A stretch of DNA of 5,149 bases from Candidatus Thiodiazotropha sp. (ex Gloverina cf. vestifex) (GCA_025656435.1 JAHXHT010000169.1:1-5149); one strand, 5' to 3'. Positions 1 through 5,149 are shown, counted from the stretch's first letter. Numbers and translations: made by a program. The notes: generated by a model from the letters alone, not told the origin.

Positions 1-50
1 GGGACTTCTTCATTGTAGATTCTCATTTTCGTAATAATAAATGGAAAATT

Positions 51-125
51 CTACTTTTGAACCCCGTTATTTTTTGGGGGGATTACCGTACCAGCGATAC
101 CTTTTAGGAGAGTTTTTTTATTCAT
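51..125 (-). CDS. Possible small or truncated gene, 24 codons
   Basis: An ATG at 125-123 is preceded by a good Shine-Dalgarno AAGGA (133-137 on the plus strand) at 7-base spacing, and further upstream by a sigma-54-like promoter. The product starts MNKKTLLKGIAG, which resembles the basic start of many signal peptides, but no hydrophobic core follows, and the frame closes with TAG at 51-53 after passing a C6-A6 homopolymer pair. It may be a real short peptide, or the remnant of a longer secreted protein whose frame was lost in the homopolymers; shifting frame there does not open a long frame before position 1. I do not recognise it. The initiation signals are better than the coding evidence. 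Confidence 0.25.
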   Translation of the reverse strand: MNKKTLLKGIAGTVIPPKNNGVQK

Positions 126-171
126 ACTTTAATCCTTAAAGAAAAAACAACAAATTGACTGCGCAAAACAG

Positions 172-188
172 TACATTATCCGTGCCAA
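172..188 (-). promoter_or_regulatory. Sigma-54-like promoter
   Basis: Read on the minus strand the site is TTGGCACGGATAATGTA. The -24 element TTGGCACG matches the RpoN consensus fully. The -12 element has the conserved G at the right 12-base distance, but T replaces the usual C. Transcription would start near 161, leaving a leader of about 36 bases to the ATG at 125. The same stretch also contains GATAAT, a fair sigma-70 -10 box, but no good -35 lies 16-18 bases upstream. Confidence 0.35.
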
Positions 189-210
189 ATATCTATCCCA
201 TTGATTTTCC

Positions 211-357
211 TTAACTATTAACACTCTGGACAAATAACCACAAAAAAACTGTTAAATATTTCGACATGAAACACCCCCCCATCACGATGGAACGGGTATA
301 AGACCAAAATTGGATGTTCGACATCGAGCCTAGCCGACGGCCGGGCCTTGGAATCAT
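211..357 (-). CDS. Possible small ORF, 48 codons, hydrophobic C-terminus
   Basis: A minus-strand frame opens at ATG 357-355 and stops at TAA 211-213. Its C-terminal part reads MSKYLTVFLWLFVQSVNS, one short hydrophobic segment, which starts at an internal ATG (267-265) behind a run of seven Gs that could act as a ribosome binding site. The upstream start has no clear Shine-Dalgarno. The frame is short, has no recognised family and sits in otherwise gene-free DNA, so it could be chance. If real it would be a single-pass membrane peptide or leader peptide. Confidence 0.15.
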   Translation of the reverse strand: MIPRPGRRLGSMSNIQFWSYTRSIVMGGCFMSKYLTVFLWLFVQSVNS

Positions 358-604
358 CGTTCACATCGATATTCCAATGGGTGATAGAGAAGACTCCCTG
401 CTACCCCTACATGGGAATGCTATAGATCAAGATTCCCGGCTACTGTCTGGTGAAAGGCGCGAAAACCATCTCTGCCTAGACAAATATCAGCGATGGCTTG
501 GCTGGCTTAATAACTTAGAAACGATTGATCGGCATCAGGCACTGCCCCGGAATGAAAACAGCAATCTCTGAGCCAGGCAACAATAAGACCACACAGGTGC
601 ATAG

Positions 605-1216
605 TTACTCCCCCCAGCGTGGAAGCAGATCATGTGCAACATCCAGCTGATCAAGAATACGGGAAACCATGAAGTCAACAATCTCCTCTAGACCCGAAGG
701 CTTATGATAGAAACCGGGATTGGCCGGCATAATCACAGCTCCCATACGACTCAGCTTAAGCATGTTTTCCAGATGAATCTCAGAAAATGGTGTTTCACGC
801 ACTACCAGGATCAGCTTCCGCCGCTCTTTCAGGGTAACGTCAGCCGCCCGCTCAAGCAGGTCATTACTGGCACCACAGGCAATCGAAGACAGCGTACCGG
901 TGGTACAGGGACAGACCACCATCGCACGAGGGGGATTGGAACCACTGGCTACCGGCGCCATCCACTGCTGCCGCCCGAAAACCTGTAACTGCCCGGGGGC
1001 CGCCCCAAGGTGACTTGTCAGTATTTTTTCCACCGCCTGTGGCTGCGAGGGCAGATCCAGATCCGATTCCATTTTGAGAACGATCTGGCCTGCCTGACTA
1101 ATCATCAAATGAATGTTTTCGCCAGCCTGAACCAGGCATGACAGCAACCGTAACGCATAAGCACTACCTGAAGCCCCGGTGATACCTACAGCAATCGGCT
1201 GCTGCTTCATACCCAC
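605..1216 (-). CDS. ubiX: UbiX flavin prenyltransferase
   Basis: UbiX attaches a dimethylallyl unit to FMN, giving the prenylated flavin cofactor that UbiD-type decarboxylases need, classically in ubiquinone synthesis. The 203-residue product has the N-terminal flavin-binding GITGASGS (11-18), then CPCTTGTLSSIACG in the middle, LLERAADVTLKERRKL, the conserved RETP and the late GFYHKP segment, and ends LLPRWGE. This is the family's normal length and order, closest in style to the Pseudomonas protein. The GTG start at 1216 is chosen because GGAGG lies 7 bases upstream; the alternative ATG at 1210 makes a neat ATGA overlap with the mpl stop but places GGAGG 13 bases away. The gene overlaps mpl by 10 bases and is probably co-transcribed and translationally coupled with it. 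No ubiD is in the window. Confidence 0.96.
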   Translation of the reverse strand: MGMKQQPIAVGITGASGSAYALRLLSCLVQAGENIHLMISQAGQIVLKMESDLDLPSQPQAVEKILTSHLGAAPGQLQVFGRQQWMAPVASGSNPPRAMVVCPCTTGTLSSIACGASNDLLERAADVTLKERRKLILVVRETPFSEIHLENMLKLSRMGAVIMPANPGFYHKPSGLEEIVDFMVSRILDQLDVAHDLLPRWGE

Positions 1217-2577
1217 GATCTAGCCTCCAGCCCATCGAGCAGTCGCTGATGAATACCTTCGAATCCACCGTTACTCATCACCAGCAGATGATCACCAGGC
1301 ACCGCCTGCTCCACCAGGCGCTCAATCAATGCCGACGCATCCTGGTAATACTCGGTCCTTGATCTCATGGTCCCGAGGTATTCTGTCGGATCCCACTGCA
1401 GGTCCGACGGCAAATAGAGCATGACCTGGTCAGCCGCTTGCAGCGCATCGGCCAGCATGTGTGCATGCACCCCCCGCTTCATGGTATTCGAACGAGGTTC
1501 CAGCACAGCAATAATTCTCTCCTGACCCACCTGTTTTCGCAGCCCATCGAGGGTAGTTGCGATCGCTGTCGGATGGTGTGCGAAATCATCGTAGACCTTC
1601 ACATCGGAGACAGTGCCACGCAACTCCATACGACGCTTCACATTCTTGAATCCGCTCAGGCTGCTTATGGCAACATCGGCTGGCACACCGGCATGGCGAG
1701 CAGCCGCCAGGGCTGCCAGAGCATTCACCATATTATGATGACCGATCAGCGACCAATCGAGCCGCCCCTGCCTCTCTCCCTGACAGATCACATCGAATGC
1801 ATGGCCATCTGCGGCTGCATTTTCCGCATGCCAGCCAGCCTCTATGGCAGGATCAAAATACTCAATCGGTGTCCAGCATCCCATATCAAGCACCTCGCCC
1901 AGATTTTCGTCATAGAGTGGGGTGATGATCAAACCCTCGGATGGGACGATTCTCACCAGATGGTGGAACTGCCGTTGGATCATTGTCAGATCATCAAAAA
2001 TATCCGCGTGATCAAACTCCAGATTATTCATCACCAGTGTACGGGGACGGTAGTGGACAAACTTTGAGCGTTTATCAAAAAAGGCCGTGTCATACTCATC
2101 TGCCTCGACCACAAAGAAAGGGGAGGCGCCGAGTCGAGCGGAGCAGCCAAAATTCTCCGGTATTCCGCCGATAAGAAAACCAGGCTGCAATCCTGCATCC
2201 TCAAGTATCCAGGCCAACATACTGGCAGTGGAAGTCTTGCCATGTGTGCCTGCCACCGCCAGCACCCAGCGATCCTGCAGAACATGCTTGGCCAACCACT
2301 CAGGACCCGAGGTATAGGGCAACCCTCGGTTCAGCACATATTCAACAGCAGGATTCCCGCGAGACATGGCATTGCCCACCACCACCACATCAGGCGCCGG
2401 TTCCAGATGCTCAACCCTGTAGCCTTCCATCAGCTCGATACCGGCATTTTCCAATTGGGCACTCATGGGAGGATAGACATTGGCGTCTGAGCCGCTGACT
2501 TGGTGGCCCATCGCCCGCGCGAGAAGCGCAATACCACCCATAAACGTGCCACAAATACCCAGGATATGAAGATGCAT
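1207..2577 (-). CDS. mpl: Mpl, UDP-N-acetylmuramate:L-alanyl-gamma-D-glutamyl-meso-diaminopimelate ligase
   Basis: Mpl is the cytoplasmic ATP-dependent ligase that reattaches recycled murein tripeptide to UDP-MurNAc, feeding peptidoglycan synthesis. The 456-residue product has the length of the E. coli enzyme. It begins HLHILGICGTFMGG (Rossmann nucleotide-sugar domain), has the ATP P-loop GTHGKTST at 110-117, EADEYD at 158-163, NNLEFDHADIF at 184-194, GHHNMVNALAA at 279-289 and YDDFAHHPTAI at 329-339, all hallmark Mur-ligase motifs. The SDANVYPPMS segment near residue 30 is typical of Mpl rather than MurC. The frame is open upstream to 2616, but homologues begin at MxIHILG, so ATG 2577 (or GTG 2580) is the start. 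The start overlaps the TGA of the preceding membrane-protein gene by one base, as expected for translational coupling. The gene appears intact. Confidence 0.97.
   Translation of the reverse strand: MHLHILGICGTFMGGIALLARAMGHQVSGSDANVYPPMSAQLENAGIELMEGYRVEHLEPAPDVVVVGNAMSRGNPAVEYVLNRGLPYTSGPEWLAKHVLQDRWVLAVAGTHGKTSTASMLAWILEDAGLQPGFLIGGIPENFGCSARLGASPFFVVEADEYDTAFFDKRSKFVHYRPRTLVMNNLEFDHADIFDDLTMIQRQFHHLVRIVPSEGLIITPLYDENLGEVLDMGCWTPIEYFDPAIEAGWHAENAAADGHAFDVICQGERQGRLDWSLIGHHNMVNALAALAAARHAGVPADVAISSLSGFKNVKRRMELRGTVSDVKVYDDFAHHPTAIATTLDGLRKQVGQERIIAVLEPRSNTMKRGVHAHMLADALQAADQVMLYLPSDLQWDPTEYLGTMRSRTEYYQDASALIERLVEQAVPGDHLLVMSNGGFEGIHQRLLDGLEARSWV
1224..1228 (-). promoter_or_regulatory. Ribosome binding site deciding the ubiX start
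   Basis: GGAGG on the minus strand, inside the 3' end of mpl. It is 7 bases from the GTG at 1216 and 13 bases from the ATG at 1210, and so favours the GTG start. Confidence 0.6.
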
Positions 2578-3081
2578 CACAGAGCCACCGGAAATAAAAG
2601 CGTCATAAGATTCCAAGATAACAATGTATAGACCACAGCCGCAGCAACACCGATATTAAACGGCATTTCAAAAGTATGTCTCAGTATATGGCCCAGCACT
2701 ACAATGCTCCAAAACATCAGCACTAAAATCAACAGACCAGACTCTGTCGACTGACTGCGTTGATTCCAGATCACCAAAGGTGAGGACCATCAGGCCCAAC
2801 AGTAATCCACTCAGCATCAAGGCCGTAGCCGTCTGATTGAAACGTGATAGTCTCTTGGTAATATGTAGTGCCAGATAGAGTGCGCCCAACATCAGTACGA
2901 TCTGAAACAGGGTTTCCAAAAATGCTCGTGTAAGATCAGCCTGGAAGCCAATCACCATCAACACGCCGACGATAAAATTCAGCACAAAACTGACCAGTAG
3001 CAGTGTCTGTGATGCGGGTATGTCCTGGGGGCCCATCCGTAAAAGGCACAGGTCAACGGCAGTAGTGATCAGCGATTTCAA
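2577..3081 (-). pseudogene. Multi-pass inner-membrane protein, frameshifted
   Basis: This is a small hydrophobic protein of unknown function, placed directly ahead of mpl. From a TTG start at 3081 (GGAAG just upstream; an in-frame stop lies before it) the product begins MKSLITTAVDLCLLRMGPQD and has membrane segments at about residues 26-46, 57-74 and 86-102. The frame then shifts near 2749-2757 and ends at 2668, giving 137 residues. The missing remainder is in the next frame and supplies two more membrane segments and the C-terminus down to the TGA at 2577-2579, overlapping the mpl ATG. Removing one AGTC from the tandem AGTCAGTC on the minus strand restores one frame (STQSTESGLLILVL) of about 166 residues with five membrane segments. 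The overall shape resembles YIP1-like proteins, which I cannot confirm. It is either a true mutation or a sequence error. Confidence 0.75.
2749..2757. repeat. 4-base tandem duplication at the frameshift
   Basis: GACTGACTG on the plus strand holds two GACT units. One unit less would bring both halves of the membrane-protein gene into one frame. With only two copies it is more like a single slippage or misassembly event than a phase-variable tract. Confidence 0.6.
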
Positions 3082-3124
3082 AGCTTCTTCCGTTTCTAAA
3101 TTCAGCCCACATCATAGCACTATA

Positions 3125-3144
3125 AAGCGGGAGAACCGCCGCTT
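3125..3144 (-). terminator. Weak terminator-like hairpin after the nuclease gene
   Basis: On the minus strand AAGCGG and CCGCTT form a 6-base-pair stem around an 8-base loop, directly abutting the stop codon of the nuclease-fold gene and followed by TATAGTG. The T-tract is short, so termination would be partial. Just downstream TATGAT (3111-3116) is a fair -10 box for the membrane protein-mpl-ubiX unit, but I see no good -35 for it. Confidence 0.3.
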
Positions 3145-3485
3145 CAGTACGCCTTGTATTCCGCCAATCCTTCACTTACTAATACATCATTGATATTCAC
3201 CTCACCCAGCCAGAGCTCTACCAGATAGCGTCCATACTTTCCCTTCGTATCCTGTATGGTCTCAATAACCAGTGGTTGATTAAGAATTCTTTGACGCAAC
3301 CAATCCCTGGCAATCAAGCCCTGCTCTCGCTCCACCCCCCTGACCTCAGGTGCATTGATCCGGTGCAACCGCAGCTTTTCAGCCTTGACCCAGACATGCA
3401 GCCCCAGATCAATATCTACGGTAACCGTATCACCATCGTAAACAGCCGTTACTAACGCATTGTAGAGGTACTGACTCTTGATCAT
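3144..3485 (-). CDS. Staphylococcal nuclease-fold (thermonuclease-like) protein
   Basis: The 113-residue product has the SNase OB-fold pattern. YDGDTV at 16-21 supplies a metal-binding Asp (D19, equivalent to nuclease D21). LRLHRINAPE at 38-47 supplies R39 and E47, matching catalytic R35 and E43. KYGRY at 83-87 supplies R86, matching R87. The calcium ligand D40 is replaced by Asn (N44), a change seen in other members with an INAPE motif. Ca-dependent cleavage of DNA or RNA is therefore plausible but not certain. No signal peptide is visible, so it would be cytoplasmic unless exported otherwise. An ATG start is chosen because GAGG lies 5 bases upstream (3491-3494); a TTG at 3500 would add five residues without support. 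It is shorter than secreted thermonucleases and consists of the domain alone. It sits 62 bases upstream of the membrane-protein gene. Confidence 0.88.
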   Translation of the reverse strand: MIKSQYLYNALVTAVYDGDTVTVDIDLGLHVWVKAEKLRLHRINAPEVRGVEREQGLIARDWLRQRILNQPLVIETIQDTKGKYGRYLVELWLGEVNINDVLVSEGLAEYKAY

Positions 3486-3544
3486 CTTTGCCTCACTCAA
3501 GATATGCGTTGATCGGATCGAAAAATAGAACTCATCGCCTACTT

Positions 3545-3580
3545 ATTCTATCCTGGCACCTTAATAGCCATGACATGGCT
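3545..3580 (-). promoter_or_regulatory. Possible promoter and operator of the nuclease gene
   Basis: A 15-base odd palindrome AGCCATG-A-CATGGCT occupies 3566-3580. On the minus strand a TAGAAT -10-like box lies at 3550-3545, and a position 17 bases upstream of it (TCATGG, a poor -35) falls inside the palindrome. A regulator binding there would cover the -35 region. The palindrome is clear; the promoter role is inferred. Confidence 0.25.
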
Positions 3581-3630
3581 GAAAGAAAGGCAGATTTTTA
3601 CCAGAGATTTGGATTCAACAGTGAGCATGC

Positions 3631-3665
3631 CGGAAGGGACCCAATAAAAACAAGCATCCCTTCCG
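3631..3665 (-). repeat. 9-bp inverted repeat just 3' of the dsrE-like gene
   Basis: CGGAAGGGA (3631-3639) and TCCCTTCCG (3657-3665) form a perfect 9-base-pair stem with a 17-base loop, starting 11 bases after the stop of the DsrE-like gene. On the minus strand the T-run lies in the loop rather than after the stem, so it is not a standard intrinsic terminator. It could protect the 3' end of the message or act as an imperfect terminator. Confidence 0.4.
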
Positions 3666-3676
3666 CAGACCTTTAT

Positions 3677-4161
3677 TCAGGGTTTGATATAAGTGTAGCC
3701 CTGTGCCTGTAGATGAGATAGCTCCGCCACACCACTTGGCACGACATCCCCAGACTCTACGTCATAAAGATCGTTTTCCAGCTCCACTTTACGTCCTCTA
3801 ACTGTGTTACCACAGACTTGGAAATTGACACCCTGACTCTTCAATCCGTCAATTTTTGCCGCCATCTCTTCACTGGCATTGGCCTGCTTGAACTTAGCTA
3901 ACTTAGCCAGAGAGTCAGGATAGATAAGTAGGGATAGACCGTCACCATGCAGAACCACTTTGAGCTCGAGATTTTCAGCCCCGACTGCGTTGATGTGATT
4001 CTGAATATTCGCAGCGCAGACTTCTGCGTCTTCGGATCATCGTAATTGATATGATAAACAACCTTCTGCTTTCCATAGCCCTCTGCGCCTACGGCCTGCC
4101 CAGACAGCATCAATAAACCTGCAATGATGAGTACGGCACTCTTAGAGAATGAGTATTTCAC
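3677..4161 (-). pseudogene. Secreted DsrE-family protein, frameshifted
   Basis: DsrE-family proteins share the fold of the DsrEFH sulfur-transfer subunits; exported versions are common in sulfur-oxidising bacteria, but their role is not settled. The GTG start at 4161 has GGAGG 8 bases upstream. The product opens with a signal peptide (residues 1-26, cleavage after VGA likely), then KVVYHINYDDP, and the frame is lost after residue 51 near 4007-4011; the frameshifted product ends at 3898 after 87 residues. The next frame continues with NIQNHINAVG, VVLHGDGLSLL, the family's Cys motif VCGNTVRG (C117 in the restored protein) and the end GYTYIKP. Adding one A in CGAAT restores a 161-residue protein of normal size. 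The rest of the sequence is well preserved, so the break is very recent or a sequencing error. Confidence 0.85.
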
Positions 4162-4169
4162 TTGTGCGT

Positions 4170-4174
4170 CCTCC
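4170..4174 (-). promoter_or_regulatory. Ribosome binding site deciding the dsrE-like start
   Basis: GGAGG on the minus strand lies 8 bases ahead of the GTG at 4161. The frame is open further upstream to an ATG at 4197, but that would place twelve polar residues before the signal peptide and has no comparable site. Confidence 0.65.
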
Positions 4175-4233
4175 GCAATATACCCCTGATTTATCATGCC
4201 AAATTGAGACTTCCAGGGGATCGCCTCTCACTA

Positions 4234-4263
4234 ATCATAGTCAGAAAGCCGGGGGCTCGTTAA
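4234..4263 (-). promoter_or_regulatory. Candidate sigma-70 promoter for the dsrE-like gene
   Basis: On the minus strand TTAACG (4263-4258, 4 of 6 matches to TTGACA) is followed after 18 bases by TATGAT (4239-4234, 5 of 6). Transcription would start near 4227, about 65 bases before the GTG at 4161. Confidence 0.35.
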
Positions 4264-4266
4264 CGA
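4257..4266. promoter_or_regulatory. Palindrome over the putative -35 box
   Basis: TCGTTAACGA is a perfect 10-base palindrome that contains the candidate -35 of the dsrE-like gene. An operator role is possible, but a 10-base palindrome can also arise by chance. Confidence 0.2.
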
Positions 4267-4309
4267 ATATAACTGCATACATCTAGCGGGTTTTTTGCTG
4301 CAAGCAGAA

Positions 4310-4372
4310 TCTCAGCAGCTTCGTTCCGGTCACACTCAGAGAGGGGTTTTTCTGTCTCTTGCTGAGACAGAA
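4310..4372 (+). repeat. Overlapping, mutually exclusive inverted repeats in the divergent intergenic region
   Basis: TTCTGTCTC (4350-4358) and GAGACAGAA (4364-4372) form a perfect 9-base-pair hairpin with loop TTGCT. TGCTGAGA (4360-4367), which covers that loop and part of the stem, is also perfectly complementary to TCTCAGCA at 4310-4317. CAGCA at 4313-4317 can further pair with TGCTG at 4296-4300. The hairpin has no T-tract after it on either strand, so it is not an intrinsic terminator. If the glutaredoxin gene is transcribed from upstream, this would lie in its leader. Confidence 0.4.
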
Positions 4373-4468
4373 CTGACAATTAAATCTTTATCACATATGC
4401 GAACTATCCAAAGTTGATGAAAATAGGGCTAAAATCTGATTTGAATATAACCGGAATGGATCTCTACG

Positions 4469-4909
4469 ATGCCGTTAAAAGTCATACTCTGCATACTAAC
4501 GATTTTGCTGGCTTTCGAAGCGGCTGCTGATATTTACACTTGGAAGGATGCCCAAGGACGAACCCACTTCGGTGACCGGCCACCCGCCCAAAGCGCACCA
4601 AAGGCACTCGACCTGCAGATCAACACCATCAGCCGTCCCAAAATCCAGCGCCTTGACATTAACGCCCTGTCAAGCAGACAGCAGGTGGTGATTTACTCCA
4701 CCACATGGTGTGGCGCTTGCCGAAAGGCCAAAAGTTATTTCAAGCAAAAAAGTATTCCCTACAAAGAGTATGATGTAGAAAAATCCACCAAAGGCCGCAG
4801 AGACTATGCTCGACTGAAAGGCAAAGGCGTACCCATCATCCTGGTCGGCAAACAACGAATGAATGGCTTTTCCGCCTCAGGCTTCGATTCCATCTATCAA
4901 TCCCGGTAA
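4469..4909 (+). CDS. Exported DUF4124-glutaredoxin fusion protein
   Basis: The 146-residue product has a signal peptide (1-20, cleavage likely at AAA|DIYTW), a DUF4124 segment YTWKDAQGRTHFGDRPP (23-39), a linker, and a glutaredoxin domain (about 72-146) with active-site motif CGAC (C81-C84), VVIYSTTWC before it and the cis-proline of GVP at P122. It is therefore probably a periplasmic thiol-disulfide protein; its reductant and substrates are unknown, since the periplasm is not expected to have a glutathione reductase system. DUF4124 is usually found at the N-terminus of exported proteobacterial proteins and has no settled function. The ATG at 4469 is the only start that preserves the signal peptide; the ribosome site is weak. 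A lipoprotein gene starts 9 bases after its stop, so the two are probably one operon. It is divergent from the dsrE-like gene. Confidence 0.9.
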   Translation: MPLKVILCILTILLAFEAAADIYTWKDAQGRTHFGDRPPAQSAPKALDLQINTISRPKIQRLDINALSSRQQVVIYSTTWCGACRKAKSYFKQKSIPYKEYDVEKSTKGRRDYARLKGKGVPIILVGKQRMNGFSASGFDSIYQSR

Positions 4910-4918
4910 CCGGCGACG

Positions 4919-5149
4919 ATGTCCACACGGCTCCCCATCACGGCTTGCTGTTTCCTGTCGCTTATTCTGCTCAACGCCTGTAACCGGGAAGTATCCGAAT
5001 CGACTTTGAACAACTCATCGACGTTTTCAAGTGATGAACAGGAGGTCATTCACCAACTGCAACAAGCGTGTCGCTACCTCGTGAAAGATTTTGGGACATC
5101 CGAGTCCCCAAAATCGACTCGCCAACGCGACAGCCGTTATGCCCCGACC
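4919..5149 (+). CDS. Lipoprotein of unknown function, partial (right edge)
   Basis: The frame opens at ATG 4919 and is still open at the window end (77 codons seen). The N-terminus has a short basic region, a hydrophobic core (ACCFLSLILL) and a lipobox LNAC with the lipidated Cys at residue 21, followed by a polar, Ser/Thr-rich stretch (22-39) as in membrane-anchored lipoproteins. The next part (EQEVIHQLQQACRYL, about 40-54) looks helical and contains a second Cys at 51. The residue after the lipobox Cys is Asn, so outer-membrane sorting is more likely than retention. It starts 9 bases after the glutaredoxin-like gene and is probably co-transcribed. No family is recognisable from this fragment. 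Confidence 0.75.
   Translation, partial: MSTRLPITACCFLSLILLNACNREVSESTLNNSSTFSSDEQEVIHQLQQACRYLVKDFGTSESPKSTRQRDSRYAPT

Larger units (their letters stand above)
1..604. other. Long region without an intact recognisable gene
   Basis: This stretch lies downstream of ubiX. Positions 1-310 are strongly AT-rich with several homopolymer runs (T6 then G6 at 70-81, A7 at 242-248, C7 at 274-280). They contain a sigma-54-like promoter and a 24-codon frame on the minus strand, both listed separately. Positions 310-600 are more GC-rich. The plus strand is open over 314-571 (85 codons) with no ribosome binding site and no family resemblance I can name. The minus strand over the same stretch has protein-like segments interrupted by several stops, so decayed coding sequence is possible. 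I see no terminator with a T-tract behind ubiX, no tRNA and no insertion-sequence ends. Confidence 0.5.

Noticed and set aside
311..330. tRNA T-arm suggested by GTTCGA
   Set aside because: No acceptor stem, anticodon arm or CCA end fits around it.
314..571. 85-codon plus-strand frame as a real gene
   Set aside because: No Shine-Dalgarno, no recognisable domain, and unremarkable composition; more likely a chance or shadow frame in decayed sequence.
704..988. 94-codon plus-strand frame inside ubiX
   Set aside because: Antisense shadow of a well-conserved gene.
1438..2498. Several plus-strand and one extra minus-strand frames inside mpl
   Set aside because: They overlap a full-length, motif-complete mpl and read as Cys/His/Pro-rich shadow translations.
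2749..2757. Programmed ribosomal frameshift in the membrane-protein gene
   Set aside because: There is no slippery heptamer or downstream structure that I can see, and a tandem duplication explains the shift more simply.
3488..3712. 74-codon plus-strand frame between the nuclease and dsrE-like genes
   Set aside because: No ribosome site or family; it runs through the palindrome, the inverted repeat and the 3' end of the dsrE-like gene.
4350..4372. Intrinsic terminator at the 9-bp hairpin
   Set aside because: The T-run is before the stem on the plus strand and no T-run follows it on either strand.
4414..4435. TTGATG and TAAAAT as the promoter of the glutaredoxin gene
   Set aside because: The two boxes are only 10 bases apart, far from the 16-18 needed; no better pair was found.
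4670..4855. 61-codon minus-strand frame inside the glutaredoxin gene
   Set aside because: Antisense shadow of the glutaredoxin domain.

Overview
The window looks like ordinary chromosomal DNA of a gammaproteobacterium. UbiX is of the Pseudomonas type, Mpl is full length, and there are a DUF4124-glutaredoxin fusion and a secreted DsrE-family protein. The last of these is frequent in sulfur-oxidising Chromatiales, Sedimenticola and Thiodiazotropha-like bacteria, so such a host is possible, but the assignment is an inference from protein style and moderate GC, not a database match.

Layout. Positions 1-604 hold no intact recognisable gene: an AT-rich stretch (1-310) with a sigma-54-like promoter and a 24-codon reading frame on the minus strand, then a GC-richer stretch (about 310-600) that may be decayed coding DNA. 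From 605 to 3081 on the minus strand runs a tightly packed set, in transcription order: a small multi-pass membrane protein (frameshifted), mpl (murein tripeptide recycling ligase) and ubiX (flavin prenyltransferase). Junctions overlap by 1 and 10 bases. Upstream of it, also on the minus strand, are a stand-alone cytoplasmic nuclease-fold protein (3144-3485) and a secreted DsrE-family protein (3677-4161) broken by a one-base frameshift. A roughly 300-base divergent intergenic region (4162-4468) with inverted repeats separates these from a plus-strand pair: an exported DUF4124-glutaredoxin protein and, 9 bases later, the first 77 codons of a lipoprotein that runs off the right edge.

How the genes relate. 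Mpl works in cell-wall recycling and UbiX makes the prenylated flavin used by UbiD in ubiquinone synthesis; they share a transcript by position, not by pathway. The glutaredoxin-like protein and the lipoprotein are both predicted to be exported and probably co-transcribed.

The most striking observation is that two of the seven recognisable genes carry a single frameshift, each repairable by one simple slippage event (loss of one unit of a 4-base tandem duplication; gain of one A). This points to recent mutation, relaxed selection, or assembly error. I see no CRISPR array, insertion sequence, tRNA, rRNA or defence system, and no convincing undescribed system.
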